Shown in pieces: positions 10,277 to 21,248 of a stretch of DNA of 64,000 nt (positions within the stretch are counted from its first letter, which is position 1; the number at the start of each line of letters is the position of its first letter). The position numbers were made by a program, and so were the translations under genes. The DNA is taken from NCBI GenBank assembly GCA_015039365.1, contig WION01000058.1, positions 62,001-126,000 on the forward strand, in the 5' to 3' direction. The DNA comes from Amanita rubescens. Lineage: Eukaryota; Basidiomycota; Agaricomycetes; Agaricales; Amanitaceae. The notes beneath the pieces are model-generated. The model searched no databases and was not told where the DNA came from. It saw only the letters and a list, made by a program, of their open reading frames with translations.

Positions 10277-12982
10277 TCAGGCCACATATGCAAAGGTGTT
10301 CGTTGACCCATCGATGCGCTCAATGTATTCTTTCTCAAGAAGGATATTAATAGCCTGTTAAGAGGACATATTGGTTCCATAACAAAAACATGACCGAAAC
10401 ACTTGCCTTCTTCATATCAGGAATCTTCGGCGCGAACCGCGGAGAAATCTGGGTAATGACTTCCTGAATAAGTTCCTGGTTCTTAAGTGTCTTTCGTGCT
10501 TTCATGACGCTGCAATGAACCTGGTCAGACGAACGTTCCACGTGGAACTTGGCATACGCACCGGACAATAGTTGCTTGGATGACATAGCTCCGCTCCATA
10601 TCGACAGCCTTCAGTACTTCAGAGTGCTCGGATCTAACCTCAGCCTTGATAGGCAAGTTAAGGTTTACCCGGATGTTCTTGGATTTGAAGTCTAAACGTG
10701 ATTAGTCATTGGCTGGACTTGACCGCATTTCTCGATAAACGTACTAGTGTTTAGGTCATAATGATCCTTCTGATCGTTGGTCAAGACCTTTGTCTTGACG
10801 AGCAAACCGAGAACCTGCAAAAGAATGTCGTTCGAGATCCCTGTAGCTGCCTGAATCTCGTCGAGTGACAACTTGTCATGTTTATTATACTGTAAGAGCA
10901 CCGCCATCTGGTAAGAACTCGTCATCAGAATGTAATTCCTGCTCAGGTAGTTCGTACGCAGCTCGTTCTTGGAGCAGTTCCACAGCCAAGTGAGCTTGCG
11001 GCCAGAATGTTTCGTGTGGTAGTACTTTTGGAAGCGGCTATAGGTTGTTTCTATTTCAGTGGGGACAACAAAAGCATGCGTGCGTGGATTCAGGTGCCAA
11101 AAATTGGTACCAAGGACCATGACGTTGAGCGTAATACCCTGGTCCTGTGGGTGGTTTTGAGCCATGCGTTCTTTGAAAGAATTGGTAAGATCTTTGCTGA
11201 GCCTTATCTCTAGATTTGTGCCAGTTGAGGTATATGTGAGGCAAAAGGGATATGCGCACCCGTGAACATGCGCTGTAATTTGTTCGTGTATTCAACACCG
11301 CAGATCTGTTTGAGCTTCGAGATCATACTTGCTTCTGCCTCATCTGACGCAGAGACATCACGGATCATGCGCTTCAAAAAAGCGGTTGTGTAGAAGGCCT
11401 GGAAAACATCCTTATCTTCGAGATACTGGAAGAGAATCATCTACAATCGCTGATAAGAAACAATTCGAACGAGGAAATAATGTCCTTACCAAACGGTTAA
11501 GTTTGTTCTCGACGTCATCCTCCTCCTTAGCGACCTTGAGACCCATCCTTAACAACATATCGGCATACTTTGCGATGAGTTCAGGCGACTTGGTAGATGA
11601 GGTCGTTGTTGCCGCATTGCGGTTGACGAAATCCCTGCATGCCTTGTCCAAGCTCGCCGCAAAACCTACGTCTCCTTTAAAACTCTTGTTTATGATTTCG
11701 GAATTCTCCTGATGCACTTTGAGCAGCGCATCAACATACACCTTGGGATCAAGCGAATCTGTGTTGCCATCTTCGCCTACTAGTTTCGATATAACTGATA
11801 GGCCTGCTTGTTTTACGTGAGCCTCAAAATGTCTCCACAAAGGCTCGAGACGGCCAGGAATGCGCGATAGAAGCGCATGCATGCGCTGTAGGTCGTCGAC
11901 CTCGCCACAATCTAATAACGATTGGAAGTTTTCCCACAAGAGTTCTGCGTGTTCCCTAATGAGAACATGTTCACACTTGGTAATAAGTTCATTCCTCGTG
12001 TTTGTATGTAGATAACGATCTACGCGGTCTTCCTCCTCTCGTAGTCTATCTTCCGCTTTCCTGAGATAATCTGATACAGATTTCTCAGCAAGGAACATAT
12101 TTGATTCCCTCTTGTAGTACTGTTCGGCTCCAACAATGAACGACGTCTCAAAGTGCTCCTTGTAAACATCAAGGCATACTACGTTGGGATCCTTAGGATT
12201 GATACCGAGAGAAATAAGCGAGTCAACAACTTTCTTGACAAGATGTTGATCAACCATTTCACCGTTGCGTTGTTGCATGATCAGCGAGAGGACAGCTTTT
12301 GTAAGTTTGGCGTCGTCCTGTTGAACCAAGGTAAAATAACCTTGCTTCCACTGCACCAGAGCAAGCTAGGGTTCCGATTAGACGCAGATCGATGAAGAAA
12401 GCACACGACATACTGTGTAAACAGTGTAGACGGTCTTCCTTCCCTCATCCCTTTCTCTCCGAATCCAATAACGATTTAGGAAGGCGAAAATTCGATTCAG
12501 ACATTTGGCCCCATTTGTATAGCGGTCCCATTGTTCAGCATAATAGCGGAGAAGATCAACACCTTGAAGTGTTTGACTAGCCTATGAAAAGCTCATTTCA
12601 AAAACTTCTGGATATATCTATGAAAGTTAAACCTTTATCATCGGCTTGAAATGCTCCATAAAATAGGCGCTGAGTTTGTCGTACAAATCTGAGCCGGCGA
12701 GATTTGCTCCCACTAACAACTATCAAATATAGCGCGAGTAACGCTAGGGACACGTCTCGTACCCTTGTGTCTAGGAGGCAGCGTCTTAGAGGAGGTACAG
12801 TAGTTGTACACCGCAGTATACAAGTTTGTGTAAGCCGTGAACGATAGACCTTGCTGGGGTTTCAACATGATATGCTCGAGACCATCATGCAAGTATGCCC
12901 ATGTTTCTTCAAGTTGAGCAGATCTGTGTGGAATGGATGTCAAGCACGAAGGTGCAGCAGCCAGCGCCTTGAACGAAGTCAT
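10277..12982 (-). CDS. cul1: Cullin-1 (Cdc53-type scaffold of SCF ubiquitin ligases)
   Basis: The protein scaffolds SCF E3 ligases: Skp1/F-box binds the N-terminal cullin repeats and Rbx1-E2 the C-terminal half. The N-terminus has [14 protein letters not shown] and [11 protein letters not shown], then [20 protein letters not shown] and [10 protein letters not shown], all typical of CUL1. The C-terminal winged-helix exons contain IVRVMKARK, the neddylation motif with its acceptor lysine, and the chain ends [15 protein letters not shown] with stop at 10277. The intron inside the neddylation motif is placed so that IVR joins VMKARK. The last intron begins GC (GC-AG). I chose ATG 12982 because it opens the first exon, but an upstream 5' exon cannot be excluded. 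The F-box gene at 32.8-34.2 kb would be the sort of partner this scaffold serves. Confidence 0.93.
10355..10406 (-). other. GC-AG intron in the cullin gene
   Basis: On the minus strand the donor reads AAG|GCAAGT and the acceptor TTAACAG|GCT. This splice gives [15 protein letters not shown], which matches the cullin family, while the nearby GT would shift the frame. It is 52 nt long. Confidence 0.75.
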
Positions 12983-13591
12983 ATCTCAAGTCAAATAGGC
13001 GCAAACAATACGGTGCCGCCAAACGGAAACCGCCAGGCGCCAAACTGTCATGTTGTGACGACCAATCCAGTCTGTATGTTGCCGTCACGTACACCGTATA
13101 CACTTAGTCCAGCGTAACACAAGACAGATCATACGGTATATGTTATCACTATACATTTTATCTTCACCAACTACAGCAACCCCGGGAGATGATCTGGACG
13201 TCAAAGCACTATTGCACGGTGCACCATCGCCAAGATCGATCAAATTGCGCCCTATGAATATGATTGTGTGTCTCCCCACACCATAACGAACATAATTGCA
13301 TATATTCTGATTCACTATCCATGCATGACATATAGAGACAGCAAAGTTCTCGCAGACGTGCTGCACTGCGGACCTAGGTGCACGGCTGCATCACCCACTT
13401 GATCCTTCTCTGGCGTTCCTTCCCCCAAATAAAGGCTTCAGATTTATTATCCGATGTTACATTAGAAAGCCTGAAACCTGAAGCTAAACCGCGCTCACGC
13501 TTCCAGATCTCAGCTTTGACAGTGTGTCTCCCTAGATGGAGCGACAACGACAGCTGCCGCGAAGCCTTGCCCCAGACATTTAGAGATGTCG
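12983..13591. promoter_or_regulatory. Upstream region of the cullin gene
   Basis: I see no supportable gene in these 600 bases. Several overlapping ORFs below 95 residues occur on both strands without family features or splice logic. The cullin promoter should lie here. Confidence 0.35.
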
Positions 13592-14115
13592 TCACCGCAA
13601 TCCGCGGTTGAGTCCAGATCTACGTCGCGGTGGCCCATCGAGATACACACGTATTTCAATATCCCGTTTGTCGATATCCACCATTGAAACCCGATGCGAC
13701 ATACGCCCCCTCGGCGTTCGAAAAGTGATTGGCGCGGGCTCACCGAACACACCCCAGTGTTTAACGTTTAGGACGGAATGCTTCAATTTGCCAATCTTTG
13801 GCAGGGGGAAACGGACCTCCGCCACAAGATATAGTGTTTCCCACCAGGGCCTTCCCAATTCTGGGGATTAGGTAAGACAAGTCTGGTAGCGAAAAGGAAG
13901 TAAATAAGGCTGTCGTCGCAGTAATTAGTGCGGGATAATATTACTACCAAGTGACTTACTCAGGATGAAAAACAAGATATGCAGGGCGACAAATGCAGAG
14001 CAAGCGCGATCCAGATATAATCTCTTCCATTCAGGGCCATTGTTTACGAACGGTTCGTCTTTCAAGTTGCTAGCATCAAACTGGTTCCGGTTATTCGTGT
14101 TATCCACCAAATCAT
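13592..14115 (-). CDS. Hypothetical protein with one hydrophobic segment (5' end unresolved)
   Basis: An upstream stretch reads WHDLVDNTNNRNQFDAS and then a hydrophobic segment ACSAFVALHILFFIL. A donor GTAAGT near 13970 and an acceptor CCCCAG near 13865 join it in frame to LGRPWWETLYLVAEVRF and a polar C-terminus ending LNRGLR at 13592. No ATG opens the first visible exon, so an upstream exon is needed. The hydrophobic run is just long enough for one membrane helix. I do not recognise the family. Confidence 0.4.
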
Positions 14116-14570
14116 GCCAAGTGACGAACCTCGAGTATCATCTGCGAGGGATAGTGGGAGAAACCACCGTCTTCGTCAAGGTATATCTCGGAATGCCACT
14201 ATTGGATCAGGAGTGAGAAGGCTCGGATGAACGCGATTGTCAACTTAGATCGCATGGTAACCCCCATATCCTGGTCTGATTCTCAACCCCCGCTTGCGAG
14301 GGGTTGGGCGGCGAAGTGGCGGCCGTCGCAGAGGTGACTTTTTTTTAACAACCCCTGGCTTCTGCACTCACTCAATTTAAATGCACGAAGGTGTGCCGAA
14401 AATTTAGCATTGTCCATTAATAAACACCAACTATGATATAGCTCCCCAGCATAAACGCAACGACACTATCTTCCTCTTCTCATGGACACTGCTAGCAATT
14501 CCCTTCACTGCACAATGTCACATCAGCAGCCATACACAAAAAAAAAAAAAAAAAAACGATTCAACACAAC
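14116..14570. other. Intergenic, no gene seen
   Basis: There are no convincing ORFs. An 18 bp poly-A run at about 14539-14556 (T-run on the minus strand) lies just 3' of the secreted-protein gene. Confidence 0.4.
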
Positions 14571-14936
14571 TTACTTCCTAGGGTACAAGTAGCAGGTCTT
14601 GGCTCCATCCCCCGCAATATAATAGCCAGAGATGGATCCATAGTCACTCAACGCACAACTCCCAATAGTCGTCAACGCCCTCCGCACAACATCGTCCGCA
14701 GTAAAAGTAGCAGGGCCTTGTGTGCATCTGGTGACAATTGAACAAGATCCGATCGTCAGCGTAGAATCGCACGACAATGCAGTGTCATTGTTGAGATTGT
14801 TGCTGATGAGCTGTAAGCAGTCCGAGGCAACCGCGCCGGGGTAAGGATGGCACGGGCCAATGGTTTGCCCGACGGCAAGTTGGAAAAGGAGCAGGATGGA
14901 GCCAGTGAGTAGAAGCAGGTTTTTCAGGAGTAGCAT
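14571..14936 (-). CDS. Small secreted cysteine-rich protein
   Basis: This is a single-exon ORF of 121 residues. The start at 14936 puts a textbook signal peptide first (MLLLKNLLLLTGSILLLFQ, cleavage likely after LAVGQ near residue 22). The mature part of about 100 residues has seven cysteines and ends GYYIAGDGAKTCYLYPRK. The ORF extends upstream of this Met, but that would bury the signal. Secretion is inferred from the leader. Small size, odd cysteine count and lack of a known domain fit the small secreted proteins of fungi, including candidate effectors. No enzyme motif is visible. Confidence 0.7.
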   Translation of the reverse strand: MLLLKNLLLLTGSILLLFQLAVGQTIGPCHPYPGAVASDCLQLISNNLNNDTALSCDSTLTIGSCSIVTRCTQGPATFTADDVVRRALTTIGSCALSDYGSISGYYIAGDGAKTCYLYPRK

Positions 14937-15066
14937 GATAACCACAGAGACTGAAAAACTTGAGTTAAGGAGCGGATTACGGGGAAGAAAATGGACGCAC
15001 ACGGTTTGTGATGAACGTGGTGGTTGAGAGAGGTGAAAACATGGCAAGCTGCAGGGCGTTCAGAAT

Positions 15067-15372
15067 TTAAACGTTCAGATTCAGGGTCGTGATCGACGTG
15101 TGGAAAACGTCCCTCGAGGCTCTACTATGCCGCCTTTGGTAGATACTTCGTGTTCCGGCAAGCGAATAGAACGCGACGTATAGGAGCGATCCTGATTCCT
15201 GAATGTCCCGTGATGCTTGGCTGAGCATGTTGGAACTAGTAGTATCCACTTGCATGCCGAGCTCTTCATTGAAGCGAATAGCTGCCAGGTCTTTGTCAAA
15301 CGCGTCCATCGATCGTCGTTCGTGGTTATTGATATCATTAGAGTTTTTTTTTCTTTTTTTTACCGCGGACAC
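15067..15372 (-). CDS. Hypothetical small ORF
   Basis: The ORF has 101 residues starting in a Lys-rich stretch (SAVKKRKKNSNDIN) encoded by an A-rich tract and ending ITTLNLNV. It could be the 3' exon of a longer minus-strand gene, since an open hydrophobic stretch lies just upstream (15360-15554), but I could not find a splice joining them. No family is recognised. Confidence 0.2.
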   Translation of the reverse strand: MSAVKKRKKNSNDINNHERRSMDAFDKDLAAIRFNEELGMQVDTTSSNMLSQASRDIQESGSLLYVAFYSLAGTRSIYQRRHSRASRDVFHTSITTLNLNV

Positions 15373-15559
15373 CCTTCACGCTGCTTTTTAATTGTTTCGG
15401 TAGCAGTAGATGATTTGAACGGGCTCCAACCTAAGAATAGAATTTTTGCATACCGAGAGCGAACAGCCCATTGCAAGAGGCAACGCGTCATCAAAGCCGG
15501 TGAAACCGGATATATGACTATCGGAGGCGCGCTGTACACATGCTCAACATGCAAAGCGC

Positions 15560-16847
15560 CTCGATCGATGCTATTGGACGTTGGGAAAACGTCGCGCTCA
15601 GGGTGTTCGGCAACGGCATCACAGATACATCTACCCCGCGAAGGCCAGAACGCCGAGCTTTCCCATTATTGACGTATGTATGTCAATTTGACGGTTCAAG
15701 AGCATATCCCACGAGAGAGACAAAAAAGGGAAAGTTAAAGGGTGATCGAGCGGAACAACAACAAGTGATGTGATGATAGCGACTATAAAAAAAGATCCAT
15801 TCAGTCGGCGTGATCTGAATCACGAAACAACGATGACGACGGGACATCGCGTCGAAATATTACAAGCTACCCGAAGCAGGAGAGCTTCTTGATTAAATCC
15901 GTCGCGGCATTGCCGCTGGATTTGGAGAAGCAAATAAGCTAGTAGCATGGAGGGTTCATGTAGGTTGACAGCACGGGCCCGTGAGGCGGAGAGCGTAATT
16001 AATATGTATGAACGAGGTCGAAGAGCGAACCACTGTGTGGGGTATGCGCGAGAACGGTTTCGTTTGGCAAGCCCTTGTTTATCCAGTTTGATAACCATTT
16101 AATGACGTTCCCACATGCACAGCCGCAGATGGAATTATTGGATGACCGGGGGGGTGAAGTTTGTGGGATATAGGAGAGAGTGGATCGAGCGGAAAGAAGG
16201 GGAAGGAAGCGGTGGTGAATCGGGAAGTGGTGAGTAGCCGCAGCGGTAACAGATCGATTATCATCTGTGTATTAGGTCAGCCACGGAGACCAAGTCAAAT
16301 GCATTCCAAGCGGAAATTCGCAAAACCATACTAGTACATCTAACAGTCCCTCGTCGCTCAGGTATGGAATTCTTGTTTCGGGCGCATAGTGGACTAAGAG
16401 CTCTGATCAATTCGTCTTATGTAAATCCTCGCGGCAGCGCTCTTCATGACGGGAACTGAACTTGGAGGACGCAAGGGTAGTTAGAGGTGGAGCCGGACGC
16501 AGCATCGCACTGCTGATGATGATAGCGATTGTCGCAAATGAACCGGTAGCATCAAGTCCATGACGTTGAGAAAACCCATGACAATAACGACGCTCCGTCT
16601 ACAACCTTGACGAGTATGTTGCAATAGTGACCAATTTGTCTTAAGTAAAGACAGGAAGTAGTACATTGATTTATATAAAATCACAACAAAGCCCCAAGAC
16701 GAGATAAGTAACAACTGACCGAGTCTGCAGTAAGGTATACCAAATAAAAATAAAAAACGTCCAAGTACACGTCTATAGTGCGGTTAATCACCAACCAATA
16801 GTTACCCTGCAAGCAAGGGAGCTCACGGAATCCCTGCCAAGCCAGTG
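15560..16847. other. Long intergenic stretch, no gene supported
   Basis: Both strands contain only short ORFs without splice support or family features. A G-run lies near 16148. I see no repeat family or transposon ends. Confidence 0.4.
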
Positions 16848-18347
16848 TCACCTAAACCAGATGCGCCTCCAGATGGCGCCTAAGCTCCAACTCGGTTGGT
16901 CCCAGTTGGCTGCGTTATCTCTATATTCCCAGGCGCCGCCATCGTTGTCGTCGTTAAATTCATAGAATCGACGTGGCTCGTACTCCCTCCCTTGTCGATC
17001 TGCCGAGGGTATGGGTGAATGAGAGCTCAACAAGACCGATTCCTCCCTCCCATTGTTCACTGATTCGTCGTATGTATTTCGGTCAAGTTGTCTTGTAGAT
17101 GCAGGCTCTGCAGTCTCGTATATTGGATCCATCCTTCTGTCAGGACGCCGGTTGCTGTCAACAGGAGCTGTAGTAGAGGAAAACGAGAAACGAGAAATAA
17201 CATTCTCAGGGGCATTCATTGCTGCACCATTTGCTCGCTGCACCGACATCTGCACCATGGTAGATTGAGGGAGCTGGTCCAAGCGTGTCCAAACGAAAGG
17301 ATGTGAGGGGCTGAATGACGAATACACGGTGGACACCGGTGTAGGTGCATATCTGGTGGCGGCGAAGGATGCAGGTCTAGTGGCCTTTTTCGATGTATTG
17401 GATACGACACGCTTATGAATTTGAATTTTCTTTCTGTAGTTCAAATAAAGGAAAACGGCGAGTGAGACGAGGACAGCGCCGATAACGGCTCCAACAGCAC
17501 CACCAGCTACAATGCTAACAGAAGCCGACCTGTACATGGTTATTGTTGAGGTTGATAAGTCGGTGTCAGGATGATCTATTACAATGAACAATGTTAGATG
17601 AGCGATGGAGGAAGAACAAATGGCCATACTGCTGTTGTGCATCGCCTGCGCCTCAGTTACATTGAATTTCTCGTCCGTCCATGTTGTGGCTGCTCCTATA
17701 GATTAGAAGCGTTCACAGACCAGTATTCCAAAGCTCACGATTGATTGACGCCCAGTATGGCAAAAGCGTGTGGTTCAGCAGTACGACTTGGTCGGTGGGA
17801 AAAGAGCTTCGTTTCAGTCAGTAATCATCAGAATCAGATTGATAACAACGCACGTATCCGTCAGATAATTTGCGCAATTCGTGGTATAGGCATTCCAGCT
17901 GAAGCATTCCATGAGGCATTGATGAGACATATCATCAATGAATATATGTACTCATAGATATTGGTACTATCTTGGCAAGCGGTGCAGGCCCCTACCAGAT
18001 TATAAACGGCCCAAGAGCTTATAGAATGAAAATCAAGACGACATCAGGAGGGGAACGCAGAACGGCTGCTGACCACGAGCAACAAGTTGCCAATGATGAA
18101 TTCGGTGGGGGATAATTTCCAGTCGAGCCGACCGGCTCGATCACCCAACCTAAAGCTCGTAATACTACTTAGCATTGTGAGGTTCTGAGGGACAAAATCA
18201 CTTACCACTAGTAAAACATGATGCATCCAATGTAGCTGCGAGCAAACACGGCGACTGGCCAGCCGAGTTATCCATCCACGAGAACTGACTGCCACATGTT
18301 ACGTTGGTAGTCGCAGTAGTCCTTGGCAGTACTAATGCTATCACCAT
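16848..18347 (-). CDS. Single-pass membrane protein, tandem family member A
   Basis: Exons join in frame. The ectodomain has CGSQFSWMDNSAGQSPCLLA, GWVIEPVGSTGNYPPP, CSW/SWAVYNLVGACTACQ, a W-N-x-Y-x(3)-NCANYLTDT block and ATTWTDEKFNVTEAQAM. A glycine-zipper membrane helix follows (VAGGAVGAVIGAVLVSLAVF, near 17480). The cytoplasmic tail is polar, with MSVQRANG, ENVISRFSF and DPIYETAEP, and ends GAIWRRIWFR. Even cysteine spacing suggests disulphides outside the cell. The first usable ATG (18347) leaves a very short hydrophobic leader; members C-E start upstream at an ATG that is not present here. Function is unknown; the layout resembles fungal cell-surface sensors of the Wsc/Mid2 type only in general architecture. 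Confidence 0.72.
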
Positions 18348-19090
18348 CAAAGAGACGTGCTTTGACGACAAGAATGAGTTTGGGACTTGAACAGACTAGG
18401 CAAAGACGGGCGACTGCTAATCATGTAAGCCGCGAAAGATAGTCCAGGAACCAGGGCCGGTCACGTTTGGCATGGCCCATGGGCCTTCCCATAATACTCT
18501 CGCCATTTTTCACCCGCACCTTAGGCAGTCTTGCAACAAATAGCAGTTTTCGACGACCACGAAAGCGACTTTATCCCTCGATGCTCAAAACCAGGCACTG
18601 GTAGAAAGTTGTCGCTATTGCTGCTCCAGCAAGGGTTCCTGTACCAAATTCAATGGGTAGAGAACACGTAGGAACGCGTGATGATGCCAAGTGATAACCA
18701 GAGGAGCAAGTGCACCTCAAATGGAAACCTCCAAAATCGCAGTAGCCTTCTTCTGGAAGGCTGCAGGAAACTTTATTCACACCGAACTAACGCATGTCCT
18801 CGTCACATCCCCACGGTCGCCCTTTGACTCTTGACCAGAGCGTCGTTCCTTTCCAGAGTGCAGCCTGGCAGGCGAGAAGATTGACCGGATAGTGAACGTA
18901 CGAGGCAGTATGATGAAGACGACGACTGTGCAAATTGCGCACGCAAAGTCCCTCTTTTCAACTATATAATCCTAACATAATGAGCAACCCGTGCCGGCGC
19001 TTTTTATTTTCTGTTGGGATATCTTGTATCTCATACGTTCCCCCTCCTCTTTTTCATTCGTCTCGCCAGAACTGACAAACTCCCCGGAAT
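18348..19090. other. Upstream flank of member A
   Basis: No gene is supported. A 69-residue minus-strand ORF at 18571-18780 has a cysteine cluster (CTCSSGYHLASS) but no leader or splice partner. Part of 18420-18480 (TCATGTAAGCCGC-type sequence) recurs upstream of members B and C, so this flank belongs to the duplicated unit. Confidence 0.4.
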
Positions 19091-20226
19091 GTATGCTTCC
19101 AACTCAGAACCATCGCCGAGGCTATCGTCGCTGTAAGGACGCTCCAGCTCCCTCGATCCTTTGCTTGCTCAAAATGAGCGACAGATCCGCAAATCTACTT
19201 CCCACTCACCTGCGGGTACATCTTTCCCTGACGAAGAAAGACGACGAGCCACTTCTTGCACGAGTGCAGCAGTGCCCAAGTTTGTTGCCACTCGGTTCTC
19301 TTTGCAAACTCTCCCCAGGTCATCCCTCGTAGTCCGACCCAGCATTGATGAACTTACGTTACGATATCCTGGGCCAGAACCATCGGCACCACTCCCTCCT
19401 GTACCCTCAGAAGCCGTCGCGTTTCCAGCCCAAAAGTAAGACAAACTCACCCCACCGTCCTCATCCAGTGCCAGATTATCGTACTGTTCAAACGGATCGG
19501 CGGATGCGCGAGCGTCTATGATCTCCGTCGCATCCATGGCATCTCGGACGACATCGTCAACAACAACAGTAGTACCCGGACAATGGCAAAGGGAGCAAAT
19601 GGAACAAAAGGCAGAATGGTCCCGCTCTTCTTTCGCATCTCAACATTCCGAGGGTCCCGATGAAAGCGGATTCTGAATCAATGGGGGGAGACGATAGCAG
19701 CCAGAGGGAACGACGGCTCTCGGCTTTCTCTGTCAGGACGATATCCACGGCTCGTTCGAGCGCCGAGTTTGTTGTTGACCCTCGGGAGATGCCGCCACCG
19801 CCTAGTAATACTCGTTCTGCGCGGAGAAGCTTGATTGTGGCCAAGATACCGTTGCTGTTTGAGCGGGAGGCAGAAAAGAGAACTCGGACGGTGTCGATGG
19901 GTACTTTCCGGAGAAGAAACTCTGGTCATGATGTAGCTCCCGATACGGTCAGCCCTCCAAAACGATCGTTCTCGCCCCTATCGAATGAATGGACGAACGG
20001 TTTAGCGGAAGGGGAACGAGATAAGAAGAGAGATTCGACGCTCTCGATGCCTTCACAATGGTTATATGTGGCCAGCCGGGAAGGTAGCGTTCGAAGTGTT
20101 CAGACCGCCGAGAGTGGGGGGAGTAGACGAAGAGTGGATCGTAGAGCGAACGGGAGCGTGGGTAGTGATTTGTTTCGTTCAGGGACTTATTACAGCGCAA
20201 GATCGAGTTTCAGCAAGTCTGGTTGA
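19090..20226 (+). CDS. Ser/Arg-rich disordered protein (5' exons uncertain)
   Basis: The well-supported part is the last exon, which reads RRLSAFSVRTISTARSSAEF, SMGTFRRRNSGHDVAPD and ends FRSGTYYSARSSFSKSG at 20226. Two upstream exons join in frame: one ends PVPSEAVAFPAQK at a GTAAGA donor near 19437, and one runs about 19476-19567. A 47-nt GTAGTA...GGCAG intron then links to the last exon. Sequence before about 19160 is unresolved, so the start is not fixed. The visible part is low in hydrophobics and rich in RxxS-type sites, as in phosphorylated tails. The last residues resemble the tails of membrane-family members C and D. Confidence 0.5.
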
Positions 20227-20728
20227 CACAATTTTGCATAATCGTTCGTTTATTCGTAATTTCTTTCTTTTTCGAGTACTCAGCGAACGATTCAGTTTTC
20301 TTACATTCATTCAAGCCGAGCCGCATTTTAACTTGTGCCTTTTGCCTTTTTTTTTTTTTTTTTGAAAGCTGTTTACCTTTCTATATATTGGTAGGGTTTG
20401 ATTTTTGATCGTTGGCTGTCGTACCTCGGACGATAGGTGAACAAACCTAAAAAGCGATGTCGTTGCAGCTGATGAAACCACCACCATGCGGCCGTTGACC
20501 GATGCAGAGCTGGAGAAATTGTAGGAATAGAATACGCGTCAGACACCCTGTCAACATGGCAGCTGCGCCAAACAAGTTCAAAGCACCGTAATGACTCTCC
20601 GTTTGTCCAACAACCAGAAAAGTGCGAGTCGAGCGCCGACAGATGTCAATGAGGGTGTAGAACATTGATGGGGCCGATCTTGGGCATTAGTACCAGATGG
20701 TGCCCATGGGGCCTGCCGCCTGCAAGTC
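20227..20728. other. Intergenic with one weak ORF
   Basis: It holds an 18-T run near 20347. A minus-strand ATG ORF at 20447-20665 (72 residues, hydrophobic centre NLFGAAAMLTGCLTRILFLQ) might encode a small membrane protein, but nothing else supports it. Confidence 0.3.
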
Positions 20729-21205
20729 AACCGAACCGAGCAAATTTTGCCGTTCTGTTGTACCAGCTGGTTGACTTGTACCTCGTGGTTCGTGCAAAAC
20801 GATACGTGTAAGAGGCACTTTGCTTAACTACCATCTCCTGATCTCCGTGAACGACTGGTACACTATGGTAAGTGTCGCAGCAGAGCGAATTTTGCTGCAT
20901 CGTATAAATTCTGTCAACTGACTCTTCAGAGCCCTCGCATAGTACACTCAAGGATATTGTCGAAAAGCCAGTGAGTCGCAACCGAGCAAATTTTACTGCT
21001 CTGTTGCACCTCGTGGTTCGTGCAAAACGATACGTCACTACGTGTAAGAGGTGCTTTGCCTAACTACCATCCGTGAACAGCTGGTAAGTTTAGGCTATGG
21101 TAAGTGGCAGCTGAGCAAATTTTGCCGCCTATTTGAGATTGAGCCGCATCATATAAATTCTGTCAACTGACTCTTCAGAGCCCTCAGCATAGTGCACTCA
21201 ACGTG
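20729..21205. repeat. Imperfect direct repeat, about 246 bp unit, upstream of a secreted-protein gene
   Basis: Two imperfect copies lie head to tail (about 20729-20975 and 20976-21205). Both contain ACCGAGCAAATTTT, CCTCGTGGTTCGTGCAAAAC, TATAAATTCTGTCAACTGAC and a CATAGTxCACTCAA word. The second copy ends about 45 bases before the ATG at 21249, so the duplicated stretch is that gene's proximal promoter. The TATAAATTCTG word 5' of the transcription unit may be a TATA element. Confidence 0.65.
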
Positions 21206-21248
21206 CTGGTCACTTGAGGATACTGTTCGCCCATCTCAATCCGACACC

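Noticed and set aside
19169..19537. Minus-strand 122-residue ORF (MDATEIIDARASADPFEQYD) as a gene
   Set aside because: It overlaps plus-strand exons that splice onward to a long Ser-rich exon. It stops without a splice partner, and the plus strand explains the region better, though not with certainty.
20347..20363. T-run as a retrotransposon poly-A tail
   Set aside because: No target duplication or element sequence adjoins it. Similar A/T runs occur at 14539 and 28710 beside ordinary genes.
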